A stretch of DNA of 64,000 nucleotides, from contig NW_026291749.1 of the NCBI RefSeq assembly GCF_023091745.1, positions 62,001 to 126,000 of the forward strand, in the 5' to 3' direction. A program made the translations under genes and the position numbers. The DNA comes from Budorcas taxicolor (Eukaryota > Chordata > Mammalia > Artiodactyla > Bovidae). Positions 33,616 through 46,569 of the stretch are shown here, piece after piece. Position 1 is the first letter of the stretch, and each line of letters starts with the position of its first letter. The notes under the pieces are model-generated. The model was given only the letters and a program-made list of their open reading frames with translations. It was not told where the DNA came from and ran no database searches.

Positions 33616-35148
33616 GGGCGGGACCCACGAGTTTCCTCCCGAGTGGAGACGGGTATGTCGGGGTACTTCTTGATTTGCACCAAGGGTGTGAAGGAACCTT
33701 TCGAAGATCCAGAGGTGAGGTGTGATCAGCCTCGAGACTCCTCAGCGGAAATGGGCCTCATCTCGCCTGGAGGGGAGAGCCTCCTGGATTTTCTCGAGTT
33801 GCGGGAGGTCTTCTCGAGTTACGACGGGGACCTCAGGGACCCGCTCTGGTGTCCTCAGGAAAGGCCAGTCTCCATGCGAGTTGCTAGGGTACCGCTCAGG
33901 ATTCCTCTCCCGTCCATGCCATGGCCTCAGTCTTTGTGTGGAGTCGGGGCCGGAACCTGAGGATTCCTCTCCAGTGTTGCCATGGATCTTGGGGTGCTTC
34001 TGAGCCTCCCCAGGGGAGTCAGGCTTCGTCTCGAGTGGGGACAGGCACGTGCGCTTAACTCCCGAGCTGCAGCAGTAGTGTCACGCTTCCTGTCACGTGG
34101 ATCAAGGGATCTGTGGCTTTCCCTCGAGGCTGTCCCTCGAGGCTTTCCCACGAGGCTTTCCCACAGGGCTGTGCCACGTGCCACCTTGGTGTGAGTCGAT
34201 CCTCGGCGTGAAAGACGAGCCGGTGAAGGGAAAAGAGGTTTCTCTGGAATGGACTGAGACATCTGCGAGACTCTTGGAATGGTGGCAAGACCCTGGAGAT
34301 CCTCTCGCCGTTCCTGTTGAGAGGGCCTCCACTTGAGATGCGACGGGAACGCCGGGAACTCTTTCCCGATGAAGCAGGGAAAGGATCCCTCATCTCGAGC
34401 TACGAGGCGGAAACGGGGCTCCTCTGGATGTGGGCGGGACCCTCGTGTTTCCTCTCGAGTGGAGAAGGGTATGTCGGGGAACTTCTTGATTTGCACCAAG
34501 GGTGTGAAGGACCCTTTCGAAGTTCCAGAGGTGAGGTGTGATCAGCCTTGAGACGCCTCAGCAGAAATGGGCCTCATCTCGCCTGGAGCGGAGAACCTCC
34601 TGGATTTTCTCGAGTTGCGGCAGGTCTTCTCGAGTTACGACGGGGACCTCCGGGACACGCTCTGGTGGCCTCAGGAAAGGCCAGTGCCCATGCGAGTTGC
34701 TAGGGGCCATCTCGGGATTCCTCTCCCCTCCATGCCGGGGCCTAAGACCTTGTGTGGAGTCGGGGCCGGAACCTGAGGATTCCTCTCCAGTGTTGCCATG
34801 GATCTTGGGGTGCTTCTGAGTCTCCCCAGGAGAGTCAGGCCTCGTCTCGAGTGGGGGCATGCACGTGCGCTTTCCTCCCGAGCTGCAGCAGTAGTGTCAC
34901 GCTTCCTGTCACGTGGATCAAGGGATCTGTGGCTTTCCCTTGAGGCTGTCCCTCGAGGCTTTCCCACGAGGCTTTCCCAAAGGGCTGTGCCACGTGCCAC
35001 CTTGGTGTGAGTCGAGCCTCGGCGTGAAAGCCGAACCGGTAAAGGGAAAAGAGGTTCCTCTGGAATGGACTGAGACATCTGGGGGACTCTTGGAATGGTG
35101 GCAAGACCCCGGAGATCCTCTCGCCGTTCCTGTTGAGAGGGCCTCCTC
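32701..35148 (+). repeat. Partial four-monomer-type block (first three monomers)
   Basis: Monomers 32701, 33517 and 34333 match the first three subtypes of the 3263-bp repeat, but the fourth position is taken by the GGGGACTAACACC monomer at 35149. Derived markers GGCGTAAACGGGG and CCCATGTGAG are absent. Confidence 0.65.
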
Positions 35149-35964
35149 TTGAGATGCGACGGGAACGCCGGGAACTCTTTCCCGACGAAGCAGGCAAAGG
35201 ATCCCTCATCTCGAGCTACGAGGCGGAAACGGGGCTCCTCTGGATGTGGGCGGGACCCTCGTGTTTCCTCTCGAGTGGAGACGGGTATGTCGGGGAACTT
35301 CTTGATTTGCACCAAGGGTGTGAAGGACCCTTTCGAAGTTCCAGAGGTGAGGTGTGATCAGCCTCAGGACGCCTCAGCGGAAATGGGCCTCATCTCGCCT
35401 GGAGGGGAGAACCTCCTGGATTTTCTTGAGTTGCGGCAGGTCTTCTCGAGTTACGACGGAGACCTCAGGGACCCGCTCTGGTGGCCTCAGGAAAGGCCAG
35501 TCCCCATGCGAGTTGCTAGGGGCCATCTCGGGATTCCTCTCCCGTCCATGCCGGGGACTAACACCTTGTGTGGAGTCGGGGCCGGAACCTTAGGATTCCT
35601 CTCCAGTTTTGACATGGATCTTGGGGTGCTTCTGAGTCTCCCCAGGAGAGTCAGGCCTCGTCTCGAGTGGGGGCATGCACGTGCGCTTTCCTCCCGAGCT
35701 GCAGCAGTAGTGTCACGCTTCCTGTCACGTGGATCAAGGGATCTGTGGCTTTCCCTCGAGGCTGTCCCTCGAGGCTTTCGCACGAGGCTTTCCCTCAGGG
35801 CTGTGCCACGTGCCACCTTGGTGTGAGTCGATCCTCGGCGTGAAAGACGAGCCGGTGAAGGGAAAAGAGGTTCCTCTGGAATGGACAGAGACATCTGGGG
35901 GACTCTTGGAATGGTGGCACGACGCTGAAGTTCCTCTCACCATTCCTGTTGAGAGGGCCTCCTC
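35149..35964 (+). repeat. GGGGACTAACACC subfamily monomer (fifth), joined to the four-monomer repeat
   Basis: The first part is the same subfamily as 20467. From about 35.77 kb (GGCTTTCGCACGAGG) it switches to the sequence that ends the four-monomer repeats (compare 39041 and 42304), so the monomer is a junction chimera. Confidence 0.7.
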
Positions 35965-38900
35965 TTGAGATGCGACGGGAACGCCGGGAACTCTTTCCCG
36001 ACGAAGCAGGGAAAGGATCCCTCATCTCGAGCTACGAGGCGGAAACTGGGCTCCTCTGGATGTGTGCGGGACCCTCGAGTTTCCTCCCGAGTGGAGACGG
36101 GTATGTCGGGGAACTTCTTGATTTGCACCAAGGGTGTGAAGGACCCTTTCGAAGGTCCAGAGGTGAGGTGTGATCAGCCTCGAGACGCCTCAGCGGAAAT
36201 GGGCCTCATCTCGCCTGGAGGGGAGAGCCTCCTCGATTTTCTCGAGTTGCGGCAGGTCTTCTCGAGTTACGACGGGGACCTCAGGGACCCGCTCTGGTGG
36301 CCTCCGGAAAGGCCAGTCCCCATGCGAGTTGCTAGGGGACCTCTCGGGATTCCTCTCCCGTCCATGCCGGGGCCTAAGACCTTGTGTGGAGTTGGGGCCG
36401 GAACCTGAGGATTCCTCTCCAGTGTTGCCACGGATTTTGGGGTGCTTCTGAGTCTCCCCAGGGGAGTCAGGCCTCGTCTCGAGTGGGGGCATGCACGTGC
36501 GCTTTCCTCCCGAGCTGCAGCAGTAGTGTCACGCTTCCTGTCACGTGGATCAAGGGATCTGTGGCTTTCCCTCGAGGCTGTCCCTCGAGGCTTTCCCACG
36601 AGGCTTTCCCACAGGGCTGTGCCATGTGCCACCTTGGTGTGAGTCGATCCTCGACGTGAAAGACGAGCCAGTGAAGGGAAAAGAGGTTCCTCTGGAATGG
36701 ACTGAGACATCTGGGGGACTCTTGGAATGGTGGCACGACCCTGAAGTTCCTCTCGCCATTCCTGTTGAGAGGGCCTCCTCTTGAGATGCGACGGGAACGC
36801 CGGGAACTCTTTCCCAACGAAGCAGGGAAAGGATCCCTCATCTCGAGCTACGAGGCGGAAACGGGGCTCCTCTGGATGTGGGCGGGACCCTCGAGTTCCC
36901 TCCCGAGTGGAGACGGGTATGTCGGGGAACTTCTTGATTTGCACCAAGGGTGTGAAGGAACCTTTCGAGGATCCAGAGGGGAGGTGTGATCAGCCTCGAG
37001 ACTCCTCAGCGGAAATGGGCCTCATCTCGCCTGGAGGGGAGAGCCTCCTGGATTTTCTCGAGTTGCGGCAGGTCTTCTCGAGTTACGACGGGGACCTCAG
37101 GGACCCGCTCTGGTGTCCTCAGGAAAGGCCAGTCTCCATGCGAGTTGCTAGGGGACCGCTCGGGATTCCTCTCCCGTCCATGCCGGGGCCTCAGTCTTTG
37201 TGTGGAGTCGGGGCCGGAACCTGAGGATTCCTCTCCAGTGTTGCCATGGATCTTGGGGTGCTTCTGAGCCTCCCCAGGGGAGTCAGGCTTCGTCTCGAGT
37301 GGGGACAGGCACGTGCGCTTTCCTCCCGAGCTGCAGCAGTAGTGTCACGCTTCCTGTCACGTGGATCAAGGGATCTGTGGCTTTCCCTCGAGGCTGTCCC
37401 TCGAGGCTTTCCCACGAGGCTTTCCCACAGGGCTGTGCCACGTGCCACCTTGGTGTGAGTCGATCCTCGGCGTGAAAGACGAGCCGGTGAAGGGAAAAGA
37501 GGTTTCTCTGGAATGGACTGAGACATCTGCGGGACTCTTGGAATGGTGGCAAGACCCTGGAGATCCTCTCGCCGTTCCTGTTGAGAGGGCCTCCACTTGA
37601 GATGCGACGGGAACGCCGGGAACTCTTTCCCGAAGAAGCAGGGAAAGGATCCCTCATCTCGAGCTACGAGGCGTAAACGGGGCTCCTCTGGATGTGGGCG
37701 GGACCCTCGTGTTTCCTCTCGAGTGGAGAAGGGTATGTCGGGGAACTTCTTGATTTGCACCAAGGGTGTGAAGGACCCTTTCGAAGTTCCAGAGGTGAGG
37801 TGTGATCAGCCTTGAGACGCCTCAGCAGAAATGGGCCTCATCTCGCCTGGAGCGGAGAACCTCCTGGATTTTCTCGAGTTGCGGCAGGTCTTCTCGAGTT
37901 ACGACGGGGACCTCCGGGACACGCTCTGGTGGCCTCAGGAAAGGCCAGTGCCCATGTGAGTTGCTAGGGGCCATCTCGGGATTCCTCTCCCCTCCATGCC
38001 GGGGCCTAAGACCTTGTGTGGAGTCGGGGCCGGAACCTGAGGATTCCTCTCCAGTGTTGCCATGGATCTTGGGGTGCTTCTGAGTCTCCCCAGGAGAGTC
38101 AGGCCTCGTCTCGAGTGGGGGCATGCACGTGCGCTTTCCTCCCGAGCTGCAGCAGTAGTGTCACGCTTCCTGTCACGTGGATCAAGGGATCTGTGGCTTT
38201 CCCTTGAGGCTGTCCCTCGAGGCTTTCCCACGAGGCTTTCCCAAAGGGCTGTGCCACGTGCCACCTTGGTGTGAGTCGATCCTCGGCGTGAAAGCCGAGC
38301 CGGTAAAGGGAAAAGAGGTTCCTCTGGAATCGACTGAGACATCTGGGGGATTCTTGGAATGGTGGCACGACCCTGGAGTTCCTCTCGCCGTACCTGTTGA
38401 GAGGGCCTCCTCTCGAGATGCGACATGAACGCCAGGAACTCTTTCCGACGAAGCAGGGAAAGGATCCCTCATCTCGAGCTACGAGGCGGAAACGGGGCTC
38501 CTCTGGATGTGGGCGGAACCCTCGTGTTTCCACTCGTGTGGAGACGGGTATATCGGGGAATTTCTTGATTTGCACCAAGGGTGTGAAGGACCCTTTCGAA
38601 GTTCCAGAGGTGAGGTGTGATCAGCCTCGAGACGCCTCAGCGGAAATGGGCCTCATCTCTCCTGGAGGGGAGAACCTCCTGGATTTTCTCGAGTTGCGGC
38701 AGGTCTTCTCGAGTTACGACGGGGACCTCAGGGACCCGCTCTGGTGGCCTCAGGAAAGGCCAGTCCCCATGCAAGTTGCTAGGGGACCTCTCGGGATTCC
38801 TCTCCCGTCCATGCCGCGGCCTCAGTCCTTGTGTGGAGTTGGGGCCAGAACCTGAGGATTCGTCTCCAGTGTTGCCATGGACTTTGGGGTGCTTCTGAGT

Positions 38901-39227
38901 CTCCCCAGGGGAGTCAGGCCTCGTCTCGAGTGGGGGCATGCACGTGCGCTTTCCTCCCGAGCTGCAGCAGTAGTGTCACGCTTCCTGTCACGTGGATCAA
39001 GGGATCTGTGGCTTTCCCTCGAGGCTGTCCCTCGAGGCTTTCGCACGAGGCTTTCCCACAGGGCTGTGCCACGTGCCACCTTGGTGTGAGTCGATCCTCG
39101 GCGTGAAAGACGAGCCGGTGAAGGGAAAAGAGGTTCCTCTGGAATGGACAGAGACATCTGGGGGACTCTTGGAATGGTGGCACGACGCTGAAGTTCCTCT
39201 CACCATTCCTGTTGAGAGGGCCTCCTC
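35965..39227 (+). repeat. Four-monomer higher-order repeat, copy 1 (3263 bp)
   Basis: Monomers of 816, 816, 816 and 815 bp form one unit. Diagnostic changes by position are: monomer 1 TGGATGTGTGCGGG and TTTCGAAGGTCCAG; monomer 2 CCTCGAGTTCCCTCC and TTTCGAGGATCC; monomer 3 CCCGAAGAAGC, GAGGCGTAAACGG and CCCATGTGAG; monomer 4 ACATGAACGCCAGG, CCATGCAAG and GGCTTTCGCACG. The four monomers differ from one another far more than each differs from its partner 3263 bp away. Confidence 0.88.
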
Positions 39228-42200
39228 TTGAGATGCGACGGGAACGCCGGGAACTCTTTCCCGACGAAGCAGGGAAAGGATCCCTCATCTCGAGCTACGA
39301 GGCGGAAACTGGGCTCCTCTGGATGTGTGCGGGACCCTCGAGTTTCCTCCCGAGTGGAGACGGGTATGTCGGGGAACTTCTTGATTTGCACCAAGGGTGT
39401 GAAGGACCCTTTCGAAGGTCCAGAGGTGAGGTGTGATCAGCCTCGAGACGCCTCAGCGGAAATGGGCCTCATCTCGCCTGGAGGGGAGAGCCTCCTCGAT
39501 TTTCTCGAGTTGCGGCAGGTCTTCTCGAGTTACGACGGGGACCTCAGGGACCCGCTCTGGTGGCCTCCGGAAAGGCCAGTCCCCATGCGAGTTGCTAGGG
39601 GACCTCTCGGGATTCCTCTCCCGTCCATGCCGGGGCCTAAGACCTTGTGTGGAGTTGGGGCCGGAACCTGAGGATTCCTCTCCAGTGTTGCCACGGATTT
39701 TGGGGTGCTTCTGAGTCTCCCCAGGGGAGTCAGGCCTCGTCTCGAGTGGGGGCATGCACGTGCGCTTTCCTCCCGAGCTGCAGCAGTAGTGTCACGCTTC
39801 CTGTCACGTGGATCAAGGGATCTGTGGCTTTCCCTCGAGGCTGTCCCTCGAGGCTTTCCCACGAGGCTTTCCCACAGGGCTGTGCCATGTGCCACCTTGG
39901 TGTGAGTCGATCCTCGACGTGAAAGACGAGCCAGTGAAGGGAAAAGAGGTTCCTCTGGAATGGACTGAGACATCTGGGGGACTCTTGGAATGGTGGCACG
40001 ACCCTGAAGTTCCTCTCGCCATTCCTGTTGAGAGGGCCTCCTCTTGAGATGCGACGGGAACGCCGGGAACTCTTTCCCAACGAAGCAGGGAAAGGATCCC
40101 TCATCTCGAGCTACGAGGCGGAAACGGGGCTCCTCTGGATGTGGGCGGGACCCTCGAGTTCCCTCCCGAGTGGAGACGGGTATGTCGGGGAACTTCTTGA
40201 TTTGCACCAAGGGTGTGAAGGAACCTTTCGAGGATCCAGAGGGGAGGTGTGATCAGCCTCGAGACTCCTCAGCGGAAATGGGCCTCATCTCGCCTGGAGG
40301 GGAGAGCCTCCTGGATTTTCTCGAGTTGCGGCAGGTCTTCTCGAGTTACGACGGGGACCTCAGGGACCCGCTCTGGTGTCCTCAGGAAAGGCCAGTCTCC
40401 ATGCGAGTTGCTAGGGGACCGCTCGGGATTCCTCTCCCGTCCATGCCGGGGCCTCAGTCTTTGTGTGGAGTCGGGGCCGGAACCTGAGGATTCCTCTCCA
40501 GTGTTGCCATGGATCTTGGGGTGCTTCTGAGCCTCCCCAGGGGAGTCAGGCTTCGTCTCGAGTGGGGACAGGCACGTGCGCTTTCCTCCCGAGCTGCAGC
40601 AGTAGTGTCACGCTTCCTGTCACGTGGATCAAGGGATCTGTGGCTTTCCCTCGAGGCTGTCCCTCGAGGCTTTCCCACGAGGCTTTCCCACAGGGCTGTG
40701 CCACGTGCCACCTTGGTGTGAGTCGATCCTCGGCGTGAAAGACGAGCCGGTGAAGGGAAAAGAGGTTTCTCTGGAATGGACTGAGACATCTGCGGGACTC
40801 TTGGAATGGTGGCAAGACCCTGGAGATCCTCTCGCCGTTCCTGTTGAGAGGGCCTCCACTTGAGATGCGACGGGAACGCCGGGAACTCTTTCCCGAAGAA
40901 GCAGGGAAAGGATCCCTCATCTCGAGCTACGAGGCGTAAACGGGGCTCCTCTGGATGTGGGCGGGACCCTCGTGTTTCCTCTCGAGTGGAGAAGGGTATG
41001 TCGGGGAACTTCTTGATTTGCACCAAGGGTGTGAAGGACCCTTTCGAAGTTCCAGAGGTGAGGTGTGATCAGCCTTGAGACGCCTCAGCAGAAATGGGCC
41101 TCATCTCGCCTGGAGCGGAGAACCTCCTGGATTTTCTCGAGTTGCGGCAGGTCTTCTCGAGTTACGACGGGGACCTCCGGGACACGCTCTGGTGGCCTCA
41201 GGAAAGGCCAGTGCCCATGTGAGTTGCTAGGGGCCATCTCGGGATTCCTCTCCCCTCCATGCCGGGGCCTAAGACCTTGTGTGGAGTCGGGGCCGGAACC
41301 TGAGGATTCCTCTCCAGTGTTGCCATGGATCTTGGGGTGCTTCTGAGTCTCCCCAGGAGAGTCAGGCCTCGTCTCGAGTGGGGGCATGCACGTGCGCTTT
41401 CCTCCCGAGCTGCAGCAGTAGTGTCACGCTTCCTGTCACGTGGATCAAGGGATCTGTGGCTTTCCCTTGAGGCTGTCCCTCGAGGCTTTCCCACGAGGCT
41501 TTCCCAAAGGGCTGTGCCACGTGCCACCTTGGTGTGAGTCGATCCTCGGCGTGAAAGCCGAGCCGGTAAAGGGAAAAGAGGTTCCTCTGGAATCGACTGA
41601 GACATCTGGGGGATTCTTGGAATGGTGGCACGACCCTGGAGTTCCTCTCGCCGTACCTGTTGAGAGGGCCTCCTCTCGAGATGCGACATGAACGCCAGGA
41701 ACTCTTTCCGACGAAGCAGGGAAAGGATCCCTCATCTCGAGCTACGAGGCGGAAACGGGGCTCCTCTGGATGTGGGCGGAACCCTCGTGTTTCCACTCGT
41801 GTGGAGACGGGTATATCGGGGAATTTCTTGATTTGCACCAAGGGTGTGAAGGACCCTTTCGAAGTTCCAGAGGTGAGGTGTGATCAGCCTCGAGACGCCT
41901 CAGCGGAAATGGGCCTCATCTCTCCTGGAGGGGAGAACCTCCTGGATTTTCTCGAGTTGCGGCAGGTCTTCTCGAGTTACGACGGGGACCTCAGGGACCC
42001 GCTCTGGTGGCCTCAGGAAAGGCCAGTCCCCATGCAAGTTGCTAGGGGACCTCTCGGGATTCCTCTCCCGTCCATGCCGCGGCCTCAGTCCTTGTGTGGA
42101 GTTGGGGCCAGAACCTGAGGATTCGTCTCCAGTGTTGCCATGGACTTTGGGGTGCTTCTGAGTCTCCCCAGGGGAGTCAGGCCTCGTCTCGAGTGGGGGC

Positions 42201-42490
42201 ATGCACGTGCGCTTTCCTCCCGAGCTGCAGCAGTAGTGTCACGCTTCCTGTCACGTGGATCAAGGGATCTGTGGCTTTCCCTCGAGGCTGTCCCTCGAGG
42301 CTTTCGCACGAGGCTTTCCCACAGGGCTGTGCCACGTGCCACCTTGGTGTGAGTCGATCCTCGGCGTGAAAGACGAGCCGGTGAAGGGAAAAGAGGTTCC
42401 TCTGGAATGGACAGAGACATCTGGGGGACTCTTGGAATGGTGGCACGACGCTGAAGTTCCTCTCACCATTCCTGTTGAGAGGGCCTCCTC
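39228..42490 (+). repeat. Four-monomer higher-order repeat, copy 2 (3263 bp)
   Basis: I found no difference from copy 1 in the conceptual translations compared over all four monomers; a base-level alignment is needed to exclude silent differences. All diagnostic changes are present at +3263 (for example GAGGCGTAAACGG near 40932 and CCCATGTGAG near 41214). Confidence 0.88.
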
Positions 42491-45400
42491 TTGAGATGCG
42501 ACGGGAACGCCGGGAACTCTTTCCCGACGAAGCAGGGAAAGGATCCCTCATCTCGAGCTACGAGGCGGAAACTGGGCTCCTCTGGATGTGTGCGGGACCC
42601 TCGAGTTTCCTCCCGAGTGGAGACGGGTATGTCGGGGAACTTCTTGATTTGCACCAAGGGTGTGAAGGACCCTTTCGAAGGTCCAGAGGTGAGGTGTGAT
42701 CAGCCTCGAGACGCCTCAGCGGAAATGGGCCTCATCTCGCCTGGAGGGGAGAGCCTCCTCGATTTTCTCGAGTTGCGGCAGGTCTTCTCGAGTTACGACG
42801 GGGACCTCAGGGACCCGCTCTGGTGGCCTCCGGAAAGGCCAGTCCCCATGCGAGTTGCTAGGGGACCTCTCGGGATTCCTCTCCCGTCCATGCCGGGGCC
42901 TAAGACCTTGTGTGGAGTTGGGGCCGGAACCTGAGGATTCCTCTCCAGTGTTGCCACGGATTTTGGGGTGCTTCTGAGTCTCCCCAGGGGAGTCAGGCCT
43001 CGTCTCGAGTGGGGGCATGCACGTGCGCTTTCCTCCCGAGCTGCAGCAGTAGTGTCACGCTTCCTGTCACGTGGATCAAGGGATCTGTGGCTTTCCCTCG
43101 AGGCTGTCCCTCGAGGCTTTCCCATGAGGCTTTCCCACAGGGCTGTGCCATGTGCCACCTTGGTGTGAGTCGATCCTCGACGTGAAAGACGAGCCAGTGA
43201 AGGGAAAAGAGGTTCCTCTGGAATGGACTGAGACATCTGGGGGACTCTTGGAATGGTGGCACGACCCTGAAGTTCCTCTCGCCATTCCTGTTGAGAGGGC
43301 CTCCTCTTGAGATGCGACGGGAACGCCGGGAACTCTTTCCCAACGAAGCAGGGAAAGGATCCCTCATCTCGAGCTACGAGGCGGAAACGGGGCTCCTCTG
43401 GATGTGGGCGGGACCCTCGAGTTCCCTCCCGAGTGGAGACGGGTATGTCGGGGAACTTCTTGATTTGCACCAAGGGTGTGAAGGAACCTTTCGAGGATCC
43501 AGAGGGGAGGTGTGATCAGCCTCGAGACTCCTCAGCGGAAATGGGCCTCATCTCGCCTGGAGGGGAGAGCCTCCTGGATTTTCTCGAGTTGCGGCAGGTC
43601 TTCTCGAGTTACGACGGGGACCTCAGGGACCCGCTCTGGTGTCCTCAGGAAAGGCCAGTCTCCATGCGAGTTGCTAGGGGACCGCTCGGGATTCCTCTCC
43701 CGTCCATGCCGGGGCCTCAGTCTTTGTGTGGAGTCGGGGCCGGAACCTGAGGATTCCTCTCCAGTGTTGCCATGGATCTTGGGGTGCTTCTGAGCCTCCC
43801 CAGGGGAGTCAGGCTTCGTCTCGAGTGGGGACAGGCACGTGCGCTTTCCTCCCGAGCTGCAGCAGTAGTGTCACGCTTCCTGTCACGTGGATCAAGGGAT
43901 CTGTGGCTTTCCCTCGAGGCTGTCCCTCGAGGCTTTCCCACGAGGCTTTCCCACAGGGCTGTGCCACGTGCCACCTTGGTGTGAGTCGATCCTCGGCGTG
44001 AAAGACGAGCCGGTGAAGGGAAAAGAGGTTTCTCTGGAATGGACTGAGACATCTGCGGGACTCTTGGAATGGTGGCAAGACCCTGGAGATCCTCTCGCCG
44101 TTCCTGTTGAGAGGGCCTCCACTTGAGATGCGACGGGAACGCCGGGAACTCTTTCCCGAAGAAGCAGGGAAAGGATCCCTCATCTCGAGCTACGAGGCGT
44201 AAACGGGGCTCCTCTGGATGTGGGCGGGACCCTCGTGTTTCCTCTCGAGTGGAGAAGGGTATGTCGGGGAACTTCTTGATTTGCACCAAGGGTGTGAAGG
44301 ACCCTTTCGAAGTTCCAGAGGTGAGGTGTGATCAGCCTTGAGACGCCTCAGCAGAAATGGGCCTCATCTCGCCTGGAGCGGAGAACCTCCTGGATTTTCT
44401 CGAGTTGCGGCAGGTCTTCTCGAGTTACGACGGGGACCTCCGGGACACGCTCTGGTGGCCTCAGGAAAGGCCAGTGCCCATGTGAGTTGCTAGGGGCCAT
44501 CTCGGGATTCCTCTCCCCTCCATGCCGGGGCCTAAGACCTTGTGTGGAGTCGGGGCCGGAACCTGAGGATTCCTCTCCAGTGTTGCCATGGATCTTGGGG
44601 TGCTTCTGAGTCTCCCCAGGAGAGTCAGGCCTCGTCTCGAGTGGGGGCATGCACGTGCGCTTTCCTCCCGAGCTGCAGCAGTAGTGCCACGCTTCCTGTC
44701 ACGTGGATCAAGGGATCTGTGGCTTTCCCTTGAGGCTGTCCCTCGAGGCTTTCCCACGAGGCTTTCCCAAAGGGCTGTGCCACGTGCCACCTTGGTGTGA
44801 GTCGATCCTCGGCGTGAAAGCCGAGCCGGTAAAGGGAAAAGAGGTTCCTCTGGAATCGACTGAGACATCTGGGGGATTCTTGGAATGGTGGCACGACCCT
44901 GGAGTTCCTCTCGCCGTACCTGTTGAGAGGGCCTCCTCTCGAGATGCGACATGAACGCCAGGAACTCTTTCCGACGAAGCAGGGAAAGGATCCCTCATCT
45001 CGAGCTACGAGGCGGAAACGGGGCTCCTCTGGATGTGGGCGGAACCCTCGTGTTTCCACTCGTGTGGAGACGGGTATATCGGGGAATTTCTTGATTTGCA
45101 CCAAGGGTGTGAAGGACCCTTTCGAAGTTCCAGAGGTGAGGTGTGATCAGCCTCGAGACGCCTCAGCGGAAATGGGCCTCATCTCTCCTGGAGGGGAGAA
45201 CCTCCTGGATTTTCTCGAGTTGCGGCAGGTCTTCTCGAGTTACGACGGGGACCTCAGGGACCCGCTCTGGTGGCCTCAGGAAAGGCCAGTCCCCATGCAA
45301 GTTGCTAGGGGACCTCTCAGGATTCCTCTCCCGTCCATGCCGCGGCCTCAGTCCTTGTGTGGAGTTGGGGCCAAAACCTGAGGATTCGTCTCCAGTGTTG

Positions 45401-45753
45401 CCATGGACTTTGGGGTGCTTCTGAGTCTCCCCAGGGGAGTCAGGCCTCGTCTCGAGTGGGGGCATGCACGTGCGCTTTCCTCCCGAGCTGCAGCAGTAGT
45501 GTCACGCTTCCTGTCACGTGGATCAAGGGATCTGTGGCTTTCCCTCGAGGCTGTCCCTCGAGGCTTTCCCACGAGGCTTTCCCACAGGGCTGTGCCACGT
45601 GCCACCTTGGTGGGAGTCGATCCTCGACGTGAAAGACGAGCCAGTGAAGGGAAAAGAGATTCGTCTGGAATGGACTGAGACATCTGGGGGACTCTTGGAA
45701 TGGTGGCACGACCCAGGAGTTCCTCTCGCCGTTCCTGTTGAGAGGGCCTCCTC
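42491..45753 (+). repeat. Four-monomer higher-order repeat, copy 3 (3263 bp)
   Basis: It has the same four subtypes with a few private changes: CCCATGAGGC (43122), GTAGTGCCACGC (44681), CTCAGGATTCC (45316) and GGCCAAAACCTG (45369). The last 250 bases diverge (TTGGTGGGAGTCG at 45607, GAGATTCGTCTGG at 45656), so homology to the other copies stops near 45.5 kb. Confidence 0.85.
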
Positions 45754-46569
45754 TTGAGATGCGACGGGAACGCCGGGAACTCTTTCCCGACGAAGCAGGG
45801 AAAGGATCCCTCATCTCGAGCTACGAGGCGGAAACTGGGCTCCTCTGGATGTGGGCGGGACCCTCGAGTTTCCTCCCGAGTGGAGACGGGTATGTCGGGG
45901 AACTTCTTGATTTGCACCAAGGGTGTGAAGGGACCTTTCGAAGATCCAGAGGTGAGGTGTGATCAGCCTCGAGACGCCTCAGCGGAAATGGGCCTCATCT
46001 CGCCTGGAGGGGAGAGCCTCCTGGATTTTATCGAGTTGCGGCAGGTCTTCTCGAGTTACGACGGGGACCTCAGGGACCTGCTCTGGTGACCTCAGGAAAG
46101 GCCAGTCTCCATGCGAGTTGCTAGGGGACCTCTCGGGATTCCTCTCCCGTCCATGCCATGGCCTCAGGCCTTGTGTGGAGTCGGGGCCGGAAACTGAGGA
46201 TTCCTCTCCAGTGTTGCCATGGATCTTGGGGTGCTTCTGAGCCTCCCCAGGGGAGTCAGGCTTCGTATCGAGTGGGGACAGGCACGTGCACTTTCCTCCC
46301 GAGCTGCAGCAGTAGTGTCACGCTTCCTGTCACGTGGATCAAGGGATCTGTGGCTTTCCCTCGAGGCTGTCCCTCGAGGCTTTCCCACGAGGCTTTCCCA
46401 CAGGGCTGTGCCACGTGCCACCTTGGTGTGAGTCGATCCTCGGCGTGAAAGACGAGCCGGTGAAGGGAAAAGAGGTTTCTCTGGAATGGACTGAGACATC
46501 TGCGGGACTCTTGGAATGGTGGCAAGACCCTGGAGATCCTCTCGCCGTTCCTGTTGAGAGGGCCTCCAC

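Noticed and set aside
42793..43473. Minus-strand open frame of 226 codons (also 24031, 31372, 36267, 39530)
   Set aside because: It is long only because stop-removing variants occur in these monomers. The same region in other monomers is closed, and the composition (Arg, Pro, Ser rich) is typical of antisense GC-rich repeats.
35965..45753. The three 3263-bp copies as pure assembly artefact
   Set aside because: Copy 3 carries private variants and the third copy ends differently from the first two, which a simple collapse or duplication error would not produce. Spanning reads are still needed for copies 1 and 2, which look identical.
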